In this document: piece by piece, positions 19,717 to 28,685 of the stretch
Layout of the letters: the number at the start of each line of letters is the position of its first letter
Numbering within the stretch: position 1 is the first letter of the stretch
From: an uncultured Clostridium sp.
Lineage (GTDB): Bacteria; Bacillota; Clostridia; Lachnospirales; Lachnospiraceae
Length of the DNA stretch: 64,000 bases
NCBI GenBank assembly: GCA_947644195.1
Contig: CANRZB010000008.1
Coordinates: 29,801 to 93,800 of the forward strand
Direction of reading: 5' to 3'
The notes under the pieces: generated by a model
Databases searched by the model: none
Seen by the model: the letters and a program-made list of their open reading frames with translations, nothing else
What the model was told of the DNA's origin: nothing
Translations under genes and position numbers: made by a program

Positions 19717-19784
19717 GTACAACGTAAATTACGGTTGGGATAATTTGATGCGTCAAACTGCCAATTATTTAATATTCGTTGTAC
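19717..19784. repeat. 68-bp hairpin repeat upstream of hydG
   Basis: Begins GTACAACG and ends CGTTGTAC, with AT-rich arms, forming an imperfect palindrome. Its internal order (an AATT-rich part, CGTCAAA, CAA, TTAAT, TTC, GTAC) aligns with the reverse complement of 51451-51521, so both look like copies of one small repeat family. It ends 23 bases upstream of the hydG start codon, so it lies within or just before the hydG leader. Confidence 0.6.
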
Positions 19785-19848
19785 TAGTAAACTATAACTG
19801 TCCTTAGGCGAGACGGAAGAAATTCCTCGTCAACGCCAGAACAGATTC

Positions 19849-20733
19849 TCACATTTCCCGCTCATCGCCCAGATAAAACAACGCCACCGTCCCCGGTCCA
19901 GTATGGGAACCAATAACGGTACCAATGCTGTCCATGCTAATTCCCTGAATCTTTGGAAAAGTTTCCAGAATCAAATCTCGGACTTTTTCGGCATCTTCCC
20001 GGCAGTCTGAATAACTGATCGCCGCCTTTCCCGCATAATTTGTTCCCTGTTCGGCATGTTCCTCCATCCGTTTGACGATCTCACGGATCACTTTCTTTTT
20101 TGTACGAATTTTCGCACGGGGAATCAATTTTCCAACCGCATTTACATTCAGCAGAGGGCAAATTCCCAATGCCGTCCCTAAGATCGCGCTGGTTGGAGAA
20201 ATCCTGCCGCCCCTGACATAATTGGTAAGATCCGTTGAAAAAAACCAGGATTGCAGACGCATCTTATATTTCTCTGCCCAATGATAAACCTCATCCAGAC
20301 TTTTGTTCTGCTTTTTCTGCTCTGCCAGATACTCCATCAGCAGCCCATATCCTGCCGACGCACCCAACGAATCCACGACCCGCACTCTGCGCTCTGGATA
20401 TTTCTCCATCAATTCCTGCGCAGCGATATTGGCAGAATTAAATACCCCGGAAATACCGGAAGACAAGGATACATGCAGAATATCCTTCCCCGATTGCAAC
20501 ACCGGTTCCCAAAGCTCGATAAACTGCTCACTGTTTACCTGGGAAGTCTCCGGTTCTGCACCTTTCCTCATTTTGTCATAAAACTCAGAAAAAGAAACAC
20601 TCTGCCCCAGATCATCCACAAATTCTTCCTCTCCGATATGGTAATGAAAACACGCATAGATGATACCGTTTTCCTCAAAAAATTCCTTACTGCGGTCTGC
20701 AGTCGAACAACAACTCAATACATAATCTTCCAT
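19849..20733 (-). CDS. DegV family fatty-acid-binding protein
   Basis: 294 residues starting MEDYVLSCCSTADRS after AAAGGATAG. DegV landmarks: the N-terminal strand with a S-T-A-D motif, 'VSLSSGISGVFNSA' (lipid-carboxylate contact region), 'VVDSLGASAG' and 'YVRGGRISP'. DegV proteins bind fatty acids; some (FakB) present them to the kinase FakA for phosphorylation and membrane lipid synthesis. No FakA is in the window, so whether this is a FakB is unresolved. It lies 34 bases downstream of the LCP-protein gene on the same strand and is probably cotranscribed. Confidence 0.9.
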   Translation of the reverse strand: MEDYVLSCCSTADRSKEFFEENGIIYACFHYHIGEEEFVDDLGQSVSFSEFYDKMRKGAEPETSQVNSEQFIELWEPVLQSGKDILHVSLSSGISGVFNSANIAAQELMEKYPERRVRVVDSLGASAGYGLLMEYLAEQKKQNKSLDEVYHWAEKYKMRLQSWFFSTDLTNYVRGGRISPTSAILGTALGICPLLNVNAVGKLIPRAKIRTKKKVIREIVKRMEEHAEQGTNYAGKAAISYSDCREDAEKVRDLILETFPKIQGISMDSIGTVIGSHTGPGTVALFYLGDEREM

Positions 20734-20767
20734 TTTGCTCTATCCTTTACTTAATGATTTCCCGGCG

Positions 20768-21904
20768 TCACTGGCCAATCGTAATGTTGGCGCCATCTTG
20801 TTTCGGTTTCCCCTTTGATTCCAAAGCACTGCCATAGATAAATTCCTGCATCTGATCCACACTTTTCGATAAAGGCTCCGGAAGAATGATGGACATTCCC
20901 CTGGCCCGGGTTATCTTATACGCTCCCTCCACCGGAACATTCAAGGTCGCGATCTTAGAATTCTGTTCCCGCACCTTTACCCCCATTGTAATATATTTGA
21001 CCAAATCATTTTTCTTGATATCCGTCGTCAGCATTGGCAAAATTTTAGGAATCATGGCAATCAGTTCAAGCGTTGATTTATCCTGTACTCTCTGAAACAA
21101 TGCCTGCATTACGGTTCGGTGCCGCAAGGTCCGGGCAAAATCTCCATATTCCCCATCCCGCATCACATAACGCACACGGGCAAAGCCCAACGCCTGGTTT
21201 CCGTTCATATGATTCTTTCCCACTGACAAGGTATGGTTCGAAGGATCGGAAATATAATTTGTACTGTTCAAATATCGGACCTCTTTCTCATCCAGAGTAA
21301 TGTCGATCCCACCCACGGCATCCACAATATCTTCAAAGGAATCAAAATTTACCAAAACATAACCATCCACCTCAATCCCGAAATTCTTCTTAACTGTCTT
21401 AATCAAACTCGCCATGCCACCGTTATGGTAGGCAGCGTTAATCTTATTGTCCGTATATCCCGGAATCTGTACATAGGAATCCCGCATGATAGACGTCAGC
21501 TTCAGTTCCTGATCCACACTGTTAATCGTTGCGATCATGATACTGTCAGTACGGCCTCTCCCCCCGCCAATGGCTTCTTCACCACACAGCAGGATATTAA
21601 CGACCTCCTTATCACTCTCCACCGCGGCTGCACTATCTAACTGAATACTGTTCGGGTCCAGTTCCTCCAGATTTCCGGTATTCTCATCCGTATCAAAATA
21701 TTCCTGGGCAGCAGGTGTTTCATCCTCTGCCTTCTGAATATTCATCTGATGATAAAAATAATCAAATAACGCATACGAGCCAACTGCCAGTACCAGTACA
21801 GCAGCCAGAACCCCCATTGCAATTTTCGCCGGAACCGGCAGTTTTTTTCGGACAGATTTATTCTTCTCCCCTACCGTTTGTTCTTCGTTCTGATTTTTCT
21901 TCAT
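20768..21904 (-). CDS. LytR-CpsA-Psr (LCP) family cell-wall polymer ligase
   Basis: 378 residues starting MKKNQNEEQTVGEKN after AAAGGAAACGGT. A basic cytoplasmic N-terminus and one membrane helix (about 27-50, 'IAMGVLAAVLVLAVGSYALF') precede the extracellular LCP domain. Visible family residues: 'GRTDSIMIATI', 'TSIMRDSYVQIPGY', 'INAAYHNGG', 'YVLVNFDSFEDIVDAVGGI', 'FARVRYVMRDGEYGDFARTLRHR'. LCP enzymes transfer undecaprenyl-linked wall polymers (teichoic acid or capsule) to peptidoglycan. A hairpin sits just ahead of its ribosome binding site (21919-21952). Probably an operon with degV. Confidence 0.93.
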   Translation of the reverse strand: MKKNQNEEQTVGEKNKSVRKKLPVPAKIAMGVLAAVLVLAVGSYALFDYFYHQMNIQKAEDETPAAQEYFDTDENTGNLEELDPNSIQLDSAAAVESDKEVVNILLCGEEAIGGGRGRTDSIMIATINSVDQELKLTSIMRDSYVQIPGYTDNKINAAYHNGGMASLIKTVKKNFGIEVDGYVLVNFDSFEDIVDAVGGIDITLDEKEVRYLNSTNYISDPSNHTLSVGKNHMNGNQALGFARVRYVMRDGEYGDFARTLRHRTVMQALFQRVQDKSTLELIAMIPKILPMLTTDIKKNDLVKYITMGVKVREQNSKIATLNVPVEGAYKITRARGMSIILPEPLSKSVDQMQEFIYGSALESKGKPKQDGANITIGQ

Positions 21905-21918
21905 ACCGTTTCCTTTCT

Positions 21919-21952
21919 ATTCCAACACGCCAAACATAGTCCGTATTGGAAT
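21919..21952 (-). promoter_or_regulatory. Hairpin abutting the LCP-gene ribosome binding site
   Basis: On the minus strand ATTCCAATACG pairs with CGTGTTGGAAT (one G-T) around a 12-nt loop, and the Shine-Dalgarno AAAGGA begins three bases later. No T run follows, so it is not a terminator; it may affect translation or mRNA stability. Confidence 0.45.
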
Positions 21953-21996
21953 GTTGCGAGCGAACCCGCCTCTGTTCCTCAAACCACTGATCGAAA

Positions 21997-22041
21997 AGAC
22001 CTCTGCCGCAATGACCAGAAACTGTATCCAAGCAGAGGTCT
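21997..22041 (-). terminator. Terminator after the PFL-family gene
   Basis: AGACCTCTGC and GCAGAGGTCT form a perfect 10-bp stem with a 25-nt loop, followed on the minus strand by TTTCG. It closes the FtsA-like/YycJ/ACT/PFL unit eight bases after the PFL stop. Confidence 0.8.
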
Positions 22042-22048
22042 ATGTATT

Positions 22049-23413
22049 TTAGTTCTTAAAGCTGTGTATCGGAGCCGGGATACGGCCTCCACGGTTAATA
22101 AATGCACTGCAGTCAAACTGGTTGACCGGCATGACCGGAGCATATCCCAACAGTCCGCCGAATTCCACAGTATCTCCTACCTTTTTGCCAATGACCGGAA
22201 TCAGGCGCACTGCTGTCGTCTTCTGGTTAATCATGCCAATTGCCATCTCATCCGCAATAATCCCGGAAATAGTAGATGCCTTGGTATCACCCGGAATAGC
22301 AATCATATCCAATCCCACAGAGCAGACGCAAGTCATTGCCTCCAATTTTTCCAGGGTCAGGGCACCGTCTTCGACAGCATGGATCATTCCCTGGTCTTCA
22401 CTGACTGGAATAAAAGCGCCGCTTAACCCACCCACATAAGAGGAAGCCATGACACCACCTTTTTTCACCTGGTCATTGAGCAGAGCCAATGCTGCCGTTG
22501 TTCCGGGAGCACCGGCACGTTCCAATCCCATCTCCTCAAAGATATCGGCAATACTGTCCCCGATTGCCGGCGTCGGCGCCAGAGATAAATCAATGATACC
22601 AAAAGGAATCCCCAGGCGTTCGGATGCCTCTCTCGCCACCAGCTGGCCTACTCTGGTTATTTTAAACGCTGTCTTTTTCACTGTATTACACAGAGTCCCA
22701 AAGTCCGTGCCCCGAACCGGTTCCAATGCTTTCCGCATCACTCCCGGCCCACTGACTCCCACATTAATGATCTCATCGGCCTCTGTCACACCATGAAAAG
22801 CGCCTGCCATAAACGGATTGTCATCCGGTGCATTACAAAATACCACCAATTTGGCACATCCAATACTATCGTGTTCCTTGGTAGCCTGCGCAGTCTCTAA
22901 CAGAATATCTCCCATCAATTTCACGGCATCCATGTTCAATCCTGTCTTGGTAGACCCCAAATTTACGGAACTACAGACAAAATTAGTTGTTGACAGCGCC
23001 TGTGGAATCGAACGAATCAACAGTTCATCACTTTTGGTCATACCCTTAGACACCAATGCACTGTAACCACCTAGAAAATTGACACCTACCGCCTGTGCCG
23101 CACGGTCTAAGACCTGTGCGATCTGCACATAATCTTCCACGGAATGGCAGGCAGATGCACCCACCAGAGAAATCGGAGTTACAGAGATTCGTTTATTCAC
23201 AATCGGTATTCCAAACTCTTTTTCGATGGCCTGTCCGGTCGCCACCAAATCTTTGGCAGTTGTTGTAATACGGCGATAGATCTTTTCTTTCAGAGCTTCC
23301 AGGTCACTGTCGATACAATTTAACAGGCTGATGCCTAATGTAATAGTACGGACATCCAGGTTTTCCTTCTCTATCATTTCATTGGTCTCTAAGACCTCAT
23401 TAATGTTAATCAT
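22049..23413 (-). CDS. PFL family protein (UPF0210/DUF711)
   Basis: 454 residues starting [14 protein letters not shown] after AAGGGAAATG. The family signatures are clear: '[14 protein letters not shown]', '[13 protein letters not shown]', '[14 protein letters not shown]', '[13 protein letters not shown]', '[27 protein letters not shown]' and 'IPGDT'. The family has a glycyl-radical-enzyme-like barrel by structural work on homologues, but its reaction is not established. It sits 38 bases after the ACT-domain gene; this ACT/PFL pair is a widely conserved arrangement and suggests that the small ACT protein regulates or partners the larger one. Confidence 0.92.
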   Translation of the reverse strand: MININEVLETNEMIEKENLDVRTITLGISLLNCIDSDLEALKEKIYRRITTTAKDLVATGQAIEKEFGIPIVNKRISVTPISLVGASACHSVEDYVQIAQVLDRAAQAVGVNFLGGYSALVSKGMTKSDELLIRSIPQALSTTNFVCSSVNLGSTKTGLNMDAVKLMGDILLETAQATKEHDSIGCAKLVVFCNAPDDNPFMAGAFHGVTEADEIINVGVSGPGVMRKALEPVRGTDFGTLCNTVKKTAFKITRVGQLVAREASERLGIPFGIIDLSLAPTPAIGDSIADIFEEMGLERAGAPGTTAALALLNDQVKKGGVMASSYVGGLSGAFIPVSEDQGMIHAVEDGALTLEKLEAMTCVCSVGLDMIAIPGDTKASTISGIIADEMAIGMINQKTTAVRLIPVIGKKVGDTVEFGGLLGYAPVMPVNQFDCSAFINRGGRIPAPIHSFKN

Positions 23414-23451
23414 ATCATACTCATTTCCCTTCTATTTTATGCCACAGACCA

Positions 23452-23736
23452 CTAAATCCGATGCATCTCATTAAAGATTTCTTCCCTCTGCGCTTTAATG
23501 ATGCAGGCCAATTCTTCGCCAATCTGTTCCAGTTCATCGACGATGGTTCCAAATTCTTTCGAACAATCTGCCACATCCACAATCATCATCATATTAAAAA
23601 ATCCATCCACAATGGTCTGGGAGATATCCAATATATTTACCGCATTGCCAGCCAGATAGGTACACACCTTGGCAATGATACCGACACTATCTTTGCCGAC
23701 TACCGTAATTACTATTTTTTTCCTGTTTGTACTCAT
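23452..23736 (-). CDS. ACT domain protein (UPF0237 family)
   Basis: The start at 23736 (MSTNRKKIVITVVG, after AAAGGAG) gives 94 residues; the tracked N-terminal extension has no supporting site. The single ACT domain (ITVVGKDSVGIIAKVCTYLAGNAVNILDISQTIVDGFFNMMMIVD) is of the GcvR-like UPF0237 type, which binds small ligands such as amino acids. It pairs with the PFL-family gene downstream. Ligand unknown. Confidence 0.92.
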   Translation of the reverse strand: MSTNRKKIVITVVGKDSVGIIAKVCTYLAGNAVNILDISQTIVDGFFNMMMIVDVADCSKEFGTIVDELEQIGEELACIIKAQREEIFNEMHRI

Positions 23737-23826
23737 GTTGTGAGTCTCCTTTCCTACAAGTCGATGTTCCGACTGATATCTATCCCGCATCATGGCCTGC
23801 CTTTCCAAATACAGACCTCATGCTAT

Positions 23827-24621
23827 CTATACCGTAACTAATCTGGACGGCTGGTCTCTGTCAGCCACTTCCATCTCAAACGGCAGAATTTCTTTTCCCA
23901 GTTCCTCCCAAATCTGACACTTTACCGCCTGATACGCCAGTTCCGGATAGTTATTTTCTTTGGACAAATGTGCCAGAAAAACATGACGAAGTCCCTTCTC
24001 CATAAGCTGGCATAACAATCTCCCGGAATCTTCATTCGACAGATGGCCCCGTTCTCCCAGAATACGGCACTTCAAACGATAAGGATATGGCCCCGCTTCC
24101 AACATACTGATATCATGATTGGCTTCCAACAGCAGAACATCACACCCCTCCAGATACTGGACGATATACTCATCATAGTATCCCAGGTCCGTGGCAATCC
24201 CCGCCTTACAACCACCGGACTCTATTCTGTAACCTACCGGATCTGCTGCATCATGAGAGATATGGTAGGGAGTAATGTGCATTGAGCCCAGATCTACTGT
24301 CTGGTCCGGATAGATCTGAAATAACTGCTCCATCCGAATCACTCCCCTGGTGTCTTTTGCACGAATCCCGTCCAAAGTTCCCGCCGTAGCATAAATCGGT
24401 AAATCAAACTGGTTCGCCAACACCGGAATTCCCTGAATATGGTCAATATGCTCATGGGTTACAAAAATAGCATCCAGCTCTGCCGGATCCGCACCAATCT
24501 GCTTCATCCCATCGACAATCCGTTTCCGGCTAACTCCGGCATCCACCAAAATATGCTTTGTGCCATCCTCAATATACGTACAATTGCCACTGCTGCCACT
24601 GGCAATACTGCAAATTTTCAT
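23827..24621 (-). CDS. MBL-fold metallohydrolase, YycJ/WalJ-like
   Basis: Start at 24621 (MKICSIASGSSGNCTYIE, after TGAGGAG), 264 residues. The metallo-beta-lactamase motif HEHIDH (H56, H58, D60, H61) plus a later 'TPYHISHDAADPVGYRI', 'DLGYYDE', 'LEANHD' and 'RGHLSNE' are those of the YycJ group. YycJ (WalJ) proteins are exonuclease-like factors linked to DNA replication/cell division in Gram-positives, usually next to walKR; here the gene instead follows an FtsA-like gene by 36 bases. Assignment to the subgroup is firm, but the local role is inferred. Confidence 0.88.
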   Translation of the reverse strand: MKICSIASGSSGNCTYIEDGTKHILVDAGVSRKRIVDGMKQIGADPAELDAIFVTHEHIDHIQGIPVLANQFDLPIYATAGTLDGIRAKDTRGVIRMEQLFQIYPDQTVDLGSMHITPYHISHDAADPVGYRIESGGCKAGIATDLGYYDEYIVQYLEGCDVLLLEANHDISMLEAGPYPYRLKCRILGERGHLSNEDSGRLLCQLMEKGLRHVFLAHLSKENNYPELAYQAVKCQIWEELGKEILPFEMEVADRDQPSRLVTV

Positions 24622-24657
24622 GATTCTCCTCATTTCTGCATGCATTCTATGCTTAAA

Positions 24658-27075
24658 TTAAATCCATTGTATGATCACGGAATCTCCGGCAGACAATGGT
24701 TCTGTAAAATTACATTCCACACCGTTTTTCTTGATCTCCAGGCGCTCTCCATGCGCAACTTCCGTATCAATCGGATAAAAGTCCAACACATCCACCATAA
24801 TATAAACCGGCTTTCCCTTAAGAATGACGGGATCTCCATTTACGGTAATAGCCATATCGGTTCCTCCGCCCAGCTGATTTCGTCCTATCCCGGAATCCAC
24901 CCCATCGGCAGACGGAATTTTTTGCTTCTCGCTGTCCATGTTTGCGGACACCATTTTCTCCGGCATATTCCCACGATCCGTATTTACGGACACTACTTCT
25001 CCCGACATATTCCCACGATCCATATTTCCTGATACTGCTTCCTCTGGCACACTCTCTCTGTCCCTATTTTGGGATACTATTTTCTCCGGCATACTCCCAT
25101 GATCCGTATTTCCTGATACTACTTCCTCCGGCACATTTTCGCTGTCCCTATTATCGGATACTATTTCCTCCGGTACGCTCTCTCTGTCCATATTTTCGGA
25201 CACCGTTACTGATCTATCCGTTTTTTCCGCTTGCCCAGGTATTCGCTCCATCTCTGCGGTATCCCATGTCGGCGATTCCTCATGGCGCAGCTTCGGATCT
25301 CCAATCACAAAATCAACGGAAAAATTCTCATATACCCTGGTATCTGCCGTTGCCGGAAGATGATTGACCTCCGCAATGCCCTCCACCGTGACGTCCATAT
25401 ATTCCAGCACCTGTTCCAAGGTATAATAATCCAGTACCTCGATTTCATCTCCATCTTGAATCTCATAATATTCCGACACCAGATTTCCACCAACGGTAAC
25501 CAAACGGGGCGAAGATACCGCCTTTCCATTGACATAATACACCAACGTAGACTTGTACTCTGGTATTTCGCCAATTTCCATGACCGCGCTTTTCCCCTTG
25601 GTAGAAGGAATAATTTCAATGACATCGCTGCGGTTAATTGCTGTATTCATCCCAGTCTCTTCCCCATTCAGGCGAATAACCGCTGCCTCTCCCGGCTCGC
25701 CCCGCAACATACGCTGTTCCCCGTTGACCGAATAGCGAATGGCATCGCCTTTCTGCGGAAACAAATCTTCATTGGGCAGCCCAATTTGCAACGCAGCATC
25801 CAAAACCGTCAGATTATTATTGTCATAAAGACGAATCCGTTCCTCATTGACATATACAAAAATGAAATTATTCCGCTGTTCATAATAATTCAGGCAGATA
25901 CCCACTGGCGTAACCAGAAGAGAATCTACCGTGACGTCTTCCTGCAAAAACGTCACATCGCCCAGCACTTCCATGCCACGCAGCGCTACTCGTTCTTTCG
26001 GCAAATCCAGAAACTCCGCCAAAGATTCAATAAATCCCCGGATCTTACCGCCACCGCCAACGACAAAGACGGCGCTAACCGTTTTATCTCCATTCAATTC
26101 TATGATTTTGTCTGCAATATTTCTGGCCACCGTCTGCACAGTCTCCCGAACCGCTCCTGCTACTTCCTCGGAAGGAATGGTCATCGGTAACCCCATAATA
26201 TCATGAAACTCTACTTCCTCCTGCACCGTACTGACACATTTTAACCGATCGGCTTCCTGAAAATCTACCAGATAGTGTTTCGCAATACACTCGGTAAACT
26301 TATCCCCCGCCGCCGGGATCATGCCATATGCAATAATACTTCCATCTCGCGTAATCGAGATATCCGAAGTACCTGCTCCTACATCCACCAGGGCGATATT
26401 CAACAGACGAAACCTCTCCGGTATCGCAACATTAATCGCTGCAATCGGCTCCAAGGTCAGATTAGAAACGGTCAAACCAGCACGTTCTACTGCCGCATAT
26501 AAACCGTCCACTACCTCATCCGGCAAAAAGGTGGCAATCAATTCTGTCCTGACCGAATTACATTTATGACCTTCCAGATTCGAAATCGGATAATCATTCT
26601 GATAATACTGCTTAACCGAATACCCGACACAGTAAAACCGGGTGTCCTCTCCCTCCTGCTCCCGCAGGCTGGTATGTGCCTTTTCCACCGCCAGCATATC
26701 CAGGGAATACACATGTTCACTCGTAACAACAGTCTCCGAGGAAAACGTTACCTCTGCTTCCTCCTCCACCGTCTTTAGAACACGTCCGGCAGCAGCAATA
26801 CATACATCCTGATAGGTACGTCCCGTCATCGCCTCAAGGCGTTCTTTTACTTTTACAATCGTTTCTGCTACCTTACCGATATCATGAATCTGTCCATCCA
26901 GCATCGCACGGGTTTCATGTGCGATGACCGCCTGGGCTGCCACAATAAACTTTTCTTCCCGATTTTTATATCCAACCGTCCCCACAATACTGCGGGTTCC
27001 AATATCCAGACCAAACACCAGATCCGAAGGTACTCCATTCATATTAATCTGATTCCCTGTATTGATTGTATCCAT
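24658..27075 (-). CDS. FtsA-like actin-family protein with long repeat-bearing C-terminus
   Basis: Start placed at 27075 (MDTINTGNQINMNG), 805 residues; GGGAGG lies a long 13 bases upstream, so the start is uncertain, and MNG eleven residues later is possible. Residues 18-400 carry the actin-type ATPase core of FtsA: phosphate-1 'GLDIGTRSIVG', an SHS2-like 1C segment, phosphate-2 'LVDVGAGTSDISI' and 'VFVVGGGGKIRGF'. FtsA normally has about 420 residues and ends in an amphipathic helix. Here roughly 400 more residues follow: beta-rich modules (~400-650), six 14-residue repeats and a final small beta domain (TDMAITVNGDPVILKGKPVYI). A cytoskeletal or division role is likely, but it may be a paralogue, not the FtsZ anchor. 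Confidence 0.8.
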   Translation of the reverse strand: MDTINTGNQINMNGVPSDLVFGLDIGTRSIVGTVGYKNREEKFIVAAQAVIAHETRAMLDGQIHDIGKVAETIVKVKERLEAMTGRTYQDVCIAAAGRVLKTVEEEAEVTFSSETVVTSEHVYSLDMLAVEKAHTSLREQEGEDTRFYCVGYSVKQYYQNDYPISNLEGHKCNSVRTELIATFLPDEVVDGLYAAVERAGLTVSNLTLEPIAAINVAIPERFRLLNIALVDVGAGTSDISITRDGSIIAYGMIPAAGDKFTECIAKHYLVDFQEADRLKCVSTVQEEVEFHDIMGLPMTIPSEEVAGAVRETVQTVARNIADKIIELNGDKTVSAVFVVGGGGKIRGFIESLAEFLDLPKERVALRGMEVLGDVTFLQEDVTVDSLLVTPVGICLNYYEQRNNFIFVYVNEERIRLYDNNNLTVLDAALQIGLPNEDLFPQKGDAIRYSVNGEQRMLRGEPGEAAVIRLNGEETGMNTAINRSDVIEIIPSTKGKSAVMEIGEIPEYKSTLVYYVNGKAVSSPRLVTVGGNLVSEYYEIQDGDEIEVLDYYTLEQVLEYMDVTVEGIAEVNHLPATADTRVYENFSVDFVIGDPKLRHEESPTWDTAEMERIPGQAEKTDRSVTVSENMDRESVPEEIVSDNRDSENVPEEVVSGNTDHGSMPEKIVSQNRDRESVPEEAVSGNMDRGNMSGEVVSVNTDRGNMPEKMVSANMDSEKQKIPSADGVDSGIGRNQLGGGTDMAITVNGDPVILKGKPVYIMVDVLDFYPIDTEVAHGERLEIKKNGVECNFTEPLSAGDSVIIQWI
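24943..25194 (-). repeat. 42-bp minisatellite (6 units) in the FtsA-like gene
   Basis: Six consecutive 14-residue units of the form N-x-D-x-x-x-(V/M)-P-E-(E/K)-x-V-S-x, with a partial seventh. The units keep frame and the N-x-D and V-S positions. The third DNA unit from either end is as diverged as the outer ones, so the array is not brand new. Confidence 0.9.
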
Positions 27076-27196
27076 CCGTTTTTGACAACCTCCCTCTTTA
27101 AAGACAAGCCCGAATGATCCGCCTACCATTGTATCATAAAGAACATGAGAAATCCACGAACTTCTTCCGACCACCGAAATTTGTATATAGGTTCGG

Positions 27197-27874
27197 TTAT
27201 TGCGCTTCGATCTGCCAGTCTATCGGCTCCACACCATGCGACTGCAAAAACTCGTTCGTCCTGCTAAAATGTTTACAGCCAAAAAATCCACGATATGCCG
27301 ACAACGGACTCGGATGTGGCGCCTTGAGAACTAGATGCTTAGGGTTGGTCAACATCCCGGCCTTGGACTGTGCCGGTTTTCCCCAGAGCAGATACACAAT
27401 CGGACGATCCTGGGCATTGACAGCCTGGATCACCGCATCCGTAAACTTTTCCCATCCTTTTCCCTGATGGGACCCCGCCTGGTGTGCTCGCACGGTCAAC
27501 ACTGTATTCAACAGCAATACCCCCTGATCTGCCCATTTTTTCAGATAGCCATGATTCGGAATCGAACATCCCAGATCATCCTGCAGCTCTTTATAAATAT
27601 TCTGCAAAGAGGGTGGAATCTCCTGTTGGTCCTGCGGAACAGAGAAAGATAGGCCGTGCGCCTGATGTACATTATGATAGGGATCCTGGCCCAGGATTAA
27701 CACCTTGACTTCTGACATTGGTGTAAAATGAAAGGCATTAAAGATATCATCTGACGGCGGATAGACCACTACCCTGCTGTATTCCTCTTTTACAAATTCA
27801 AATAATTCCCGGTAATACGGTTTCCCAAATTCCGGCCTGATCGCATCCAGCCAATCATTCGTAATCATTGCCAT
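27197..27874 (-). CDS. ung: Uracil-DNA glycosylase (family 1)
   Basis: Start at 27874 (MAMITNDWLDAIRPEF, after GAGAGG), 225 residues, normal for bacterial UNG. The water-activating motif GQDPYH (D64) and the leucine-loop HPSPLS (H187) are both intact, as is 'GVLLLNTVLTVRAHQAGSH'. It excises uracil from DNA to start base-excision repair. It starts 40 bases after hisF on the same strand and is probably cotranscribed with hisH-hisF. Confidence 0.97.
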   Translation of the reverse strand: MAMITNDWLDAIRPEFGKPYYRELFEFVKEEYSRVVVYPPSDDIFNAFHFTPMSEVKVLILGQDPYHNVHQAHGLSFSVPQDQQEIPPSLQNIYKELQDDLGCSIPNHGYLKKWADQGVLLLNTVLTVRAHQAGSHQGKGWEKFTDAVIQAVNAQDRPIVYLLWGKPAQSKAGMLTNPKHLVLKAPHPSPLSAYRGFFGCKHFSRTNEFLQSHGVEPIDWQIEAQ

Positions 27875-27914
27875 TTTTGTTTTCCTCTCTTTCTGCCGTT
27901 TCCTCGTCCATTTT

Positions 27915-28673
27915 CTACTGACGTACACTAATGCCCTGACGCTGCAGATAATCCTTCACATCAGATATTTCCAATTCTTTGTAGTGAAATAACGACGCTG
28001 CCAGAACAGCATCTGCATGTCCTATCGTAAATGCATCCGCAAAATGCTCAAGTTTGCCGGCTCCCCCCGACGCGATAACGGGAATGGATACCTGATCCGA
28101 AATCGTCTTCGTAAGCTCCAGGTCATACCCATCCTTGGTCCCGTCGCAATCCATACTAGTCAGCAAAATTTCACCTGCTCCAAGGCGGTCGGCACGAATC
28201 GCCCATTCCACAGCATCTATTCCCATATCTACCCTACCGCCGTTTTTATAGATATTCCAACCACCGTCCGGCCTGCGCTTGGCATCAATGGCCACCACCA
28301 CACACTGGCTGCCAAATTTCATGGCGGCTTCCGAGATCAGGTTAGGATTCTGAATCGCCGCAGAATTTACAGATACTTTGTCGGCTCCCTCCCGGAGCAC
28401 CGCTCGAAAATCATCAATCGTCCGAATCCCACCGCCTACGGTAAATGGGATAAATACTGTCTCAGCCACCCGGCGCACCATATCCAACTTCGTCGCCCTC
28501 GCATCGGAAGACGCTGTAATATCCAGAAAAACCAGTTCGTCAGCTCCTGCCTTTCCATAAGCAGCGCCAACCGTAACCGGATCCCCCGCATCCTTGAGAT
28601 CCACAAAATTGACCCCTTTTACCACCCGTCCATTATTCACATCCAGACAGGGAATAATTCTCTTTGTAAACAT
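27915..28673 (-). CDS. hisF: Imidazole glycerol phosphate synthase cyclase subunit HisF
   Basis: Start at 28673 ([15 protein letters not shown], with ATGGAGG 5 bases upstream), 252 residues, the standard length. The catalytic aspartates D11 (PCLDV) and D130 (VVAIDAKR) and the phosphate-binding 'VGGGIRTI' and 'IASGGAG' loops are present. It forms the (beta-alpha)8 half of the HisH-HisF complex that makes IGP and AICAR in histidine biosynthesis. The other histidine genes are not in the window. Confidence 0.97.
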   Translation of the reverse strand: MFTKRIIPCLDVNNGRVVKGVNFVDLKDAGDPVTVGAAYGKAGADELVFLDITASSDARATKLDMVRRVAETVFIPFTVGGGIRTIDDFRAVLREGADKVSVNSAAIQNPNLISEAAMKFGSQCVVVAIDAKRRPDGGWNIYKNGGRVDMGIDAVEWAIRADRLGAGEILLTSMDCDGTKDGYDLELTKTISDQVSIPVIASGGAGKLEHFADAFTIGHADAVLAASLFHYKELEISDVKDYLQRQGISVRQ

Positions 28674-28685
28674 CTTCTCCTCCAT

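Noticed and set aside
24943-25194. CRISPR array
   Set aside because: The 42-bp units are contiguous, in frame and diverged, with no unique spacers; it is a coding minisatellite.
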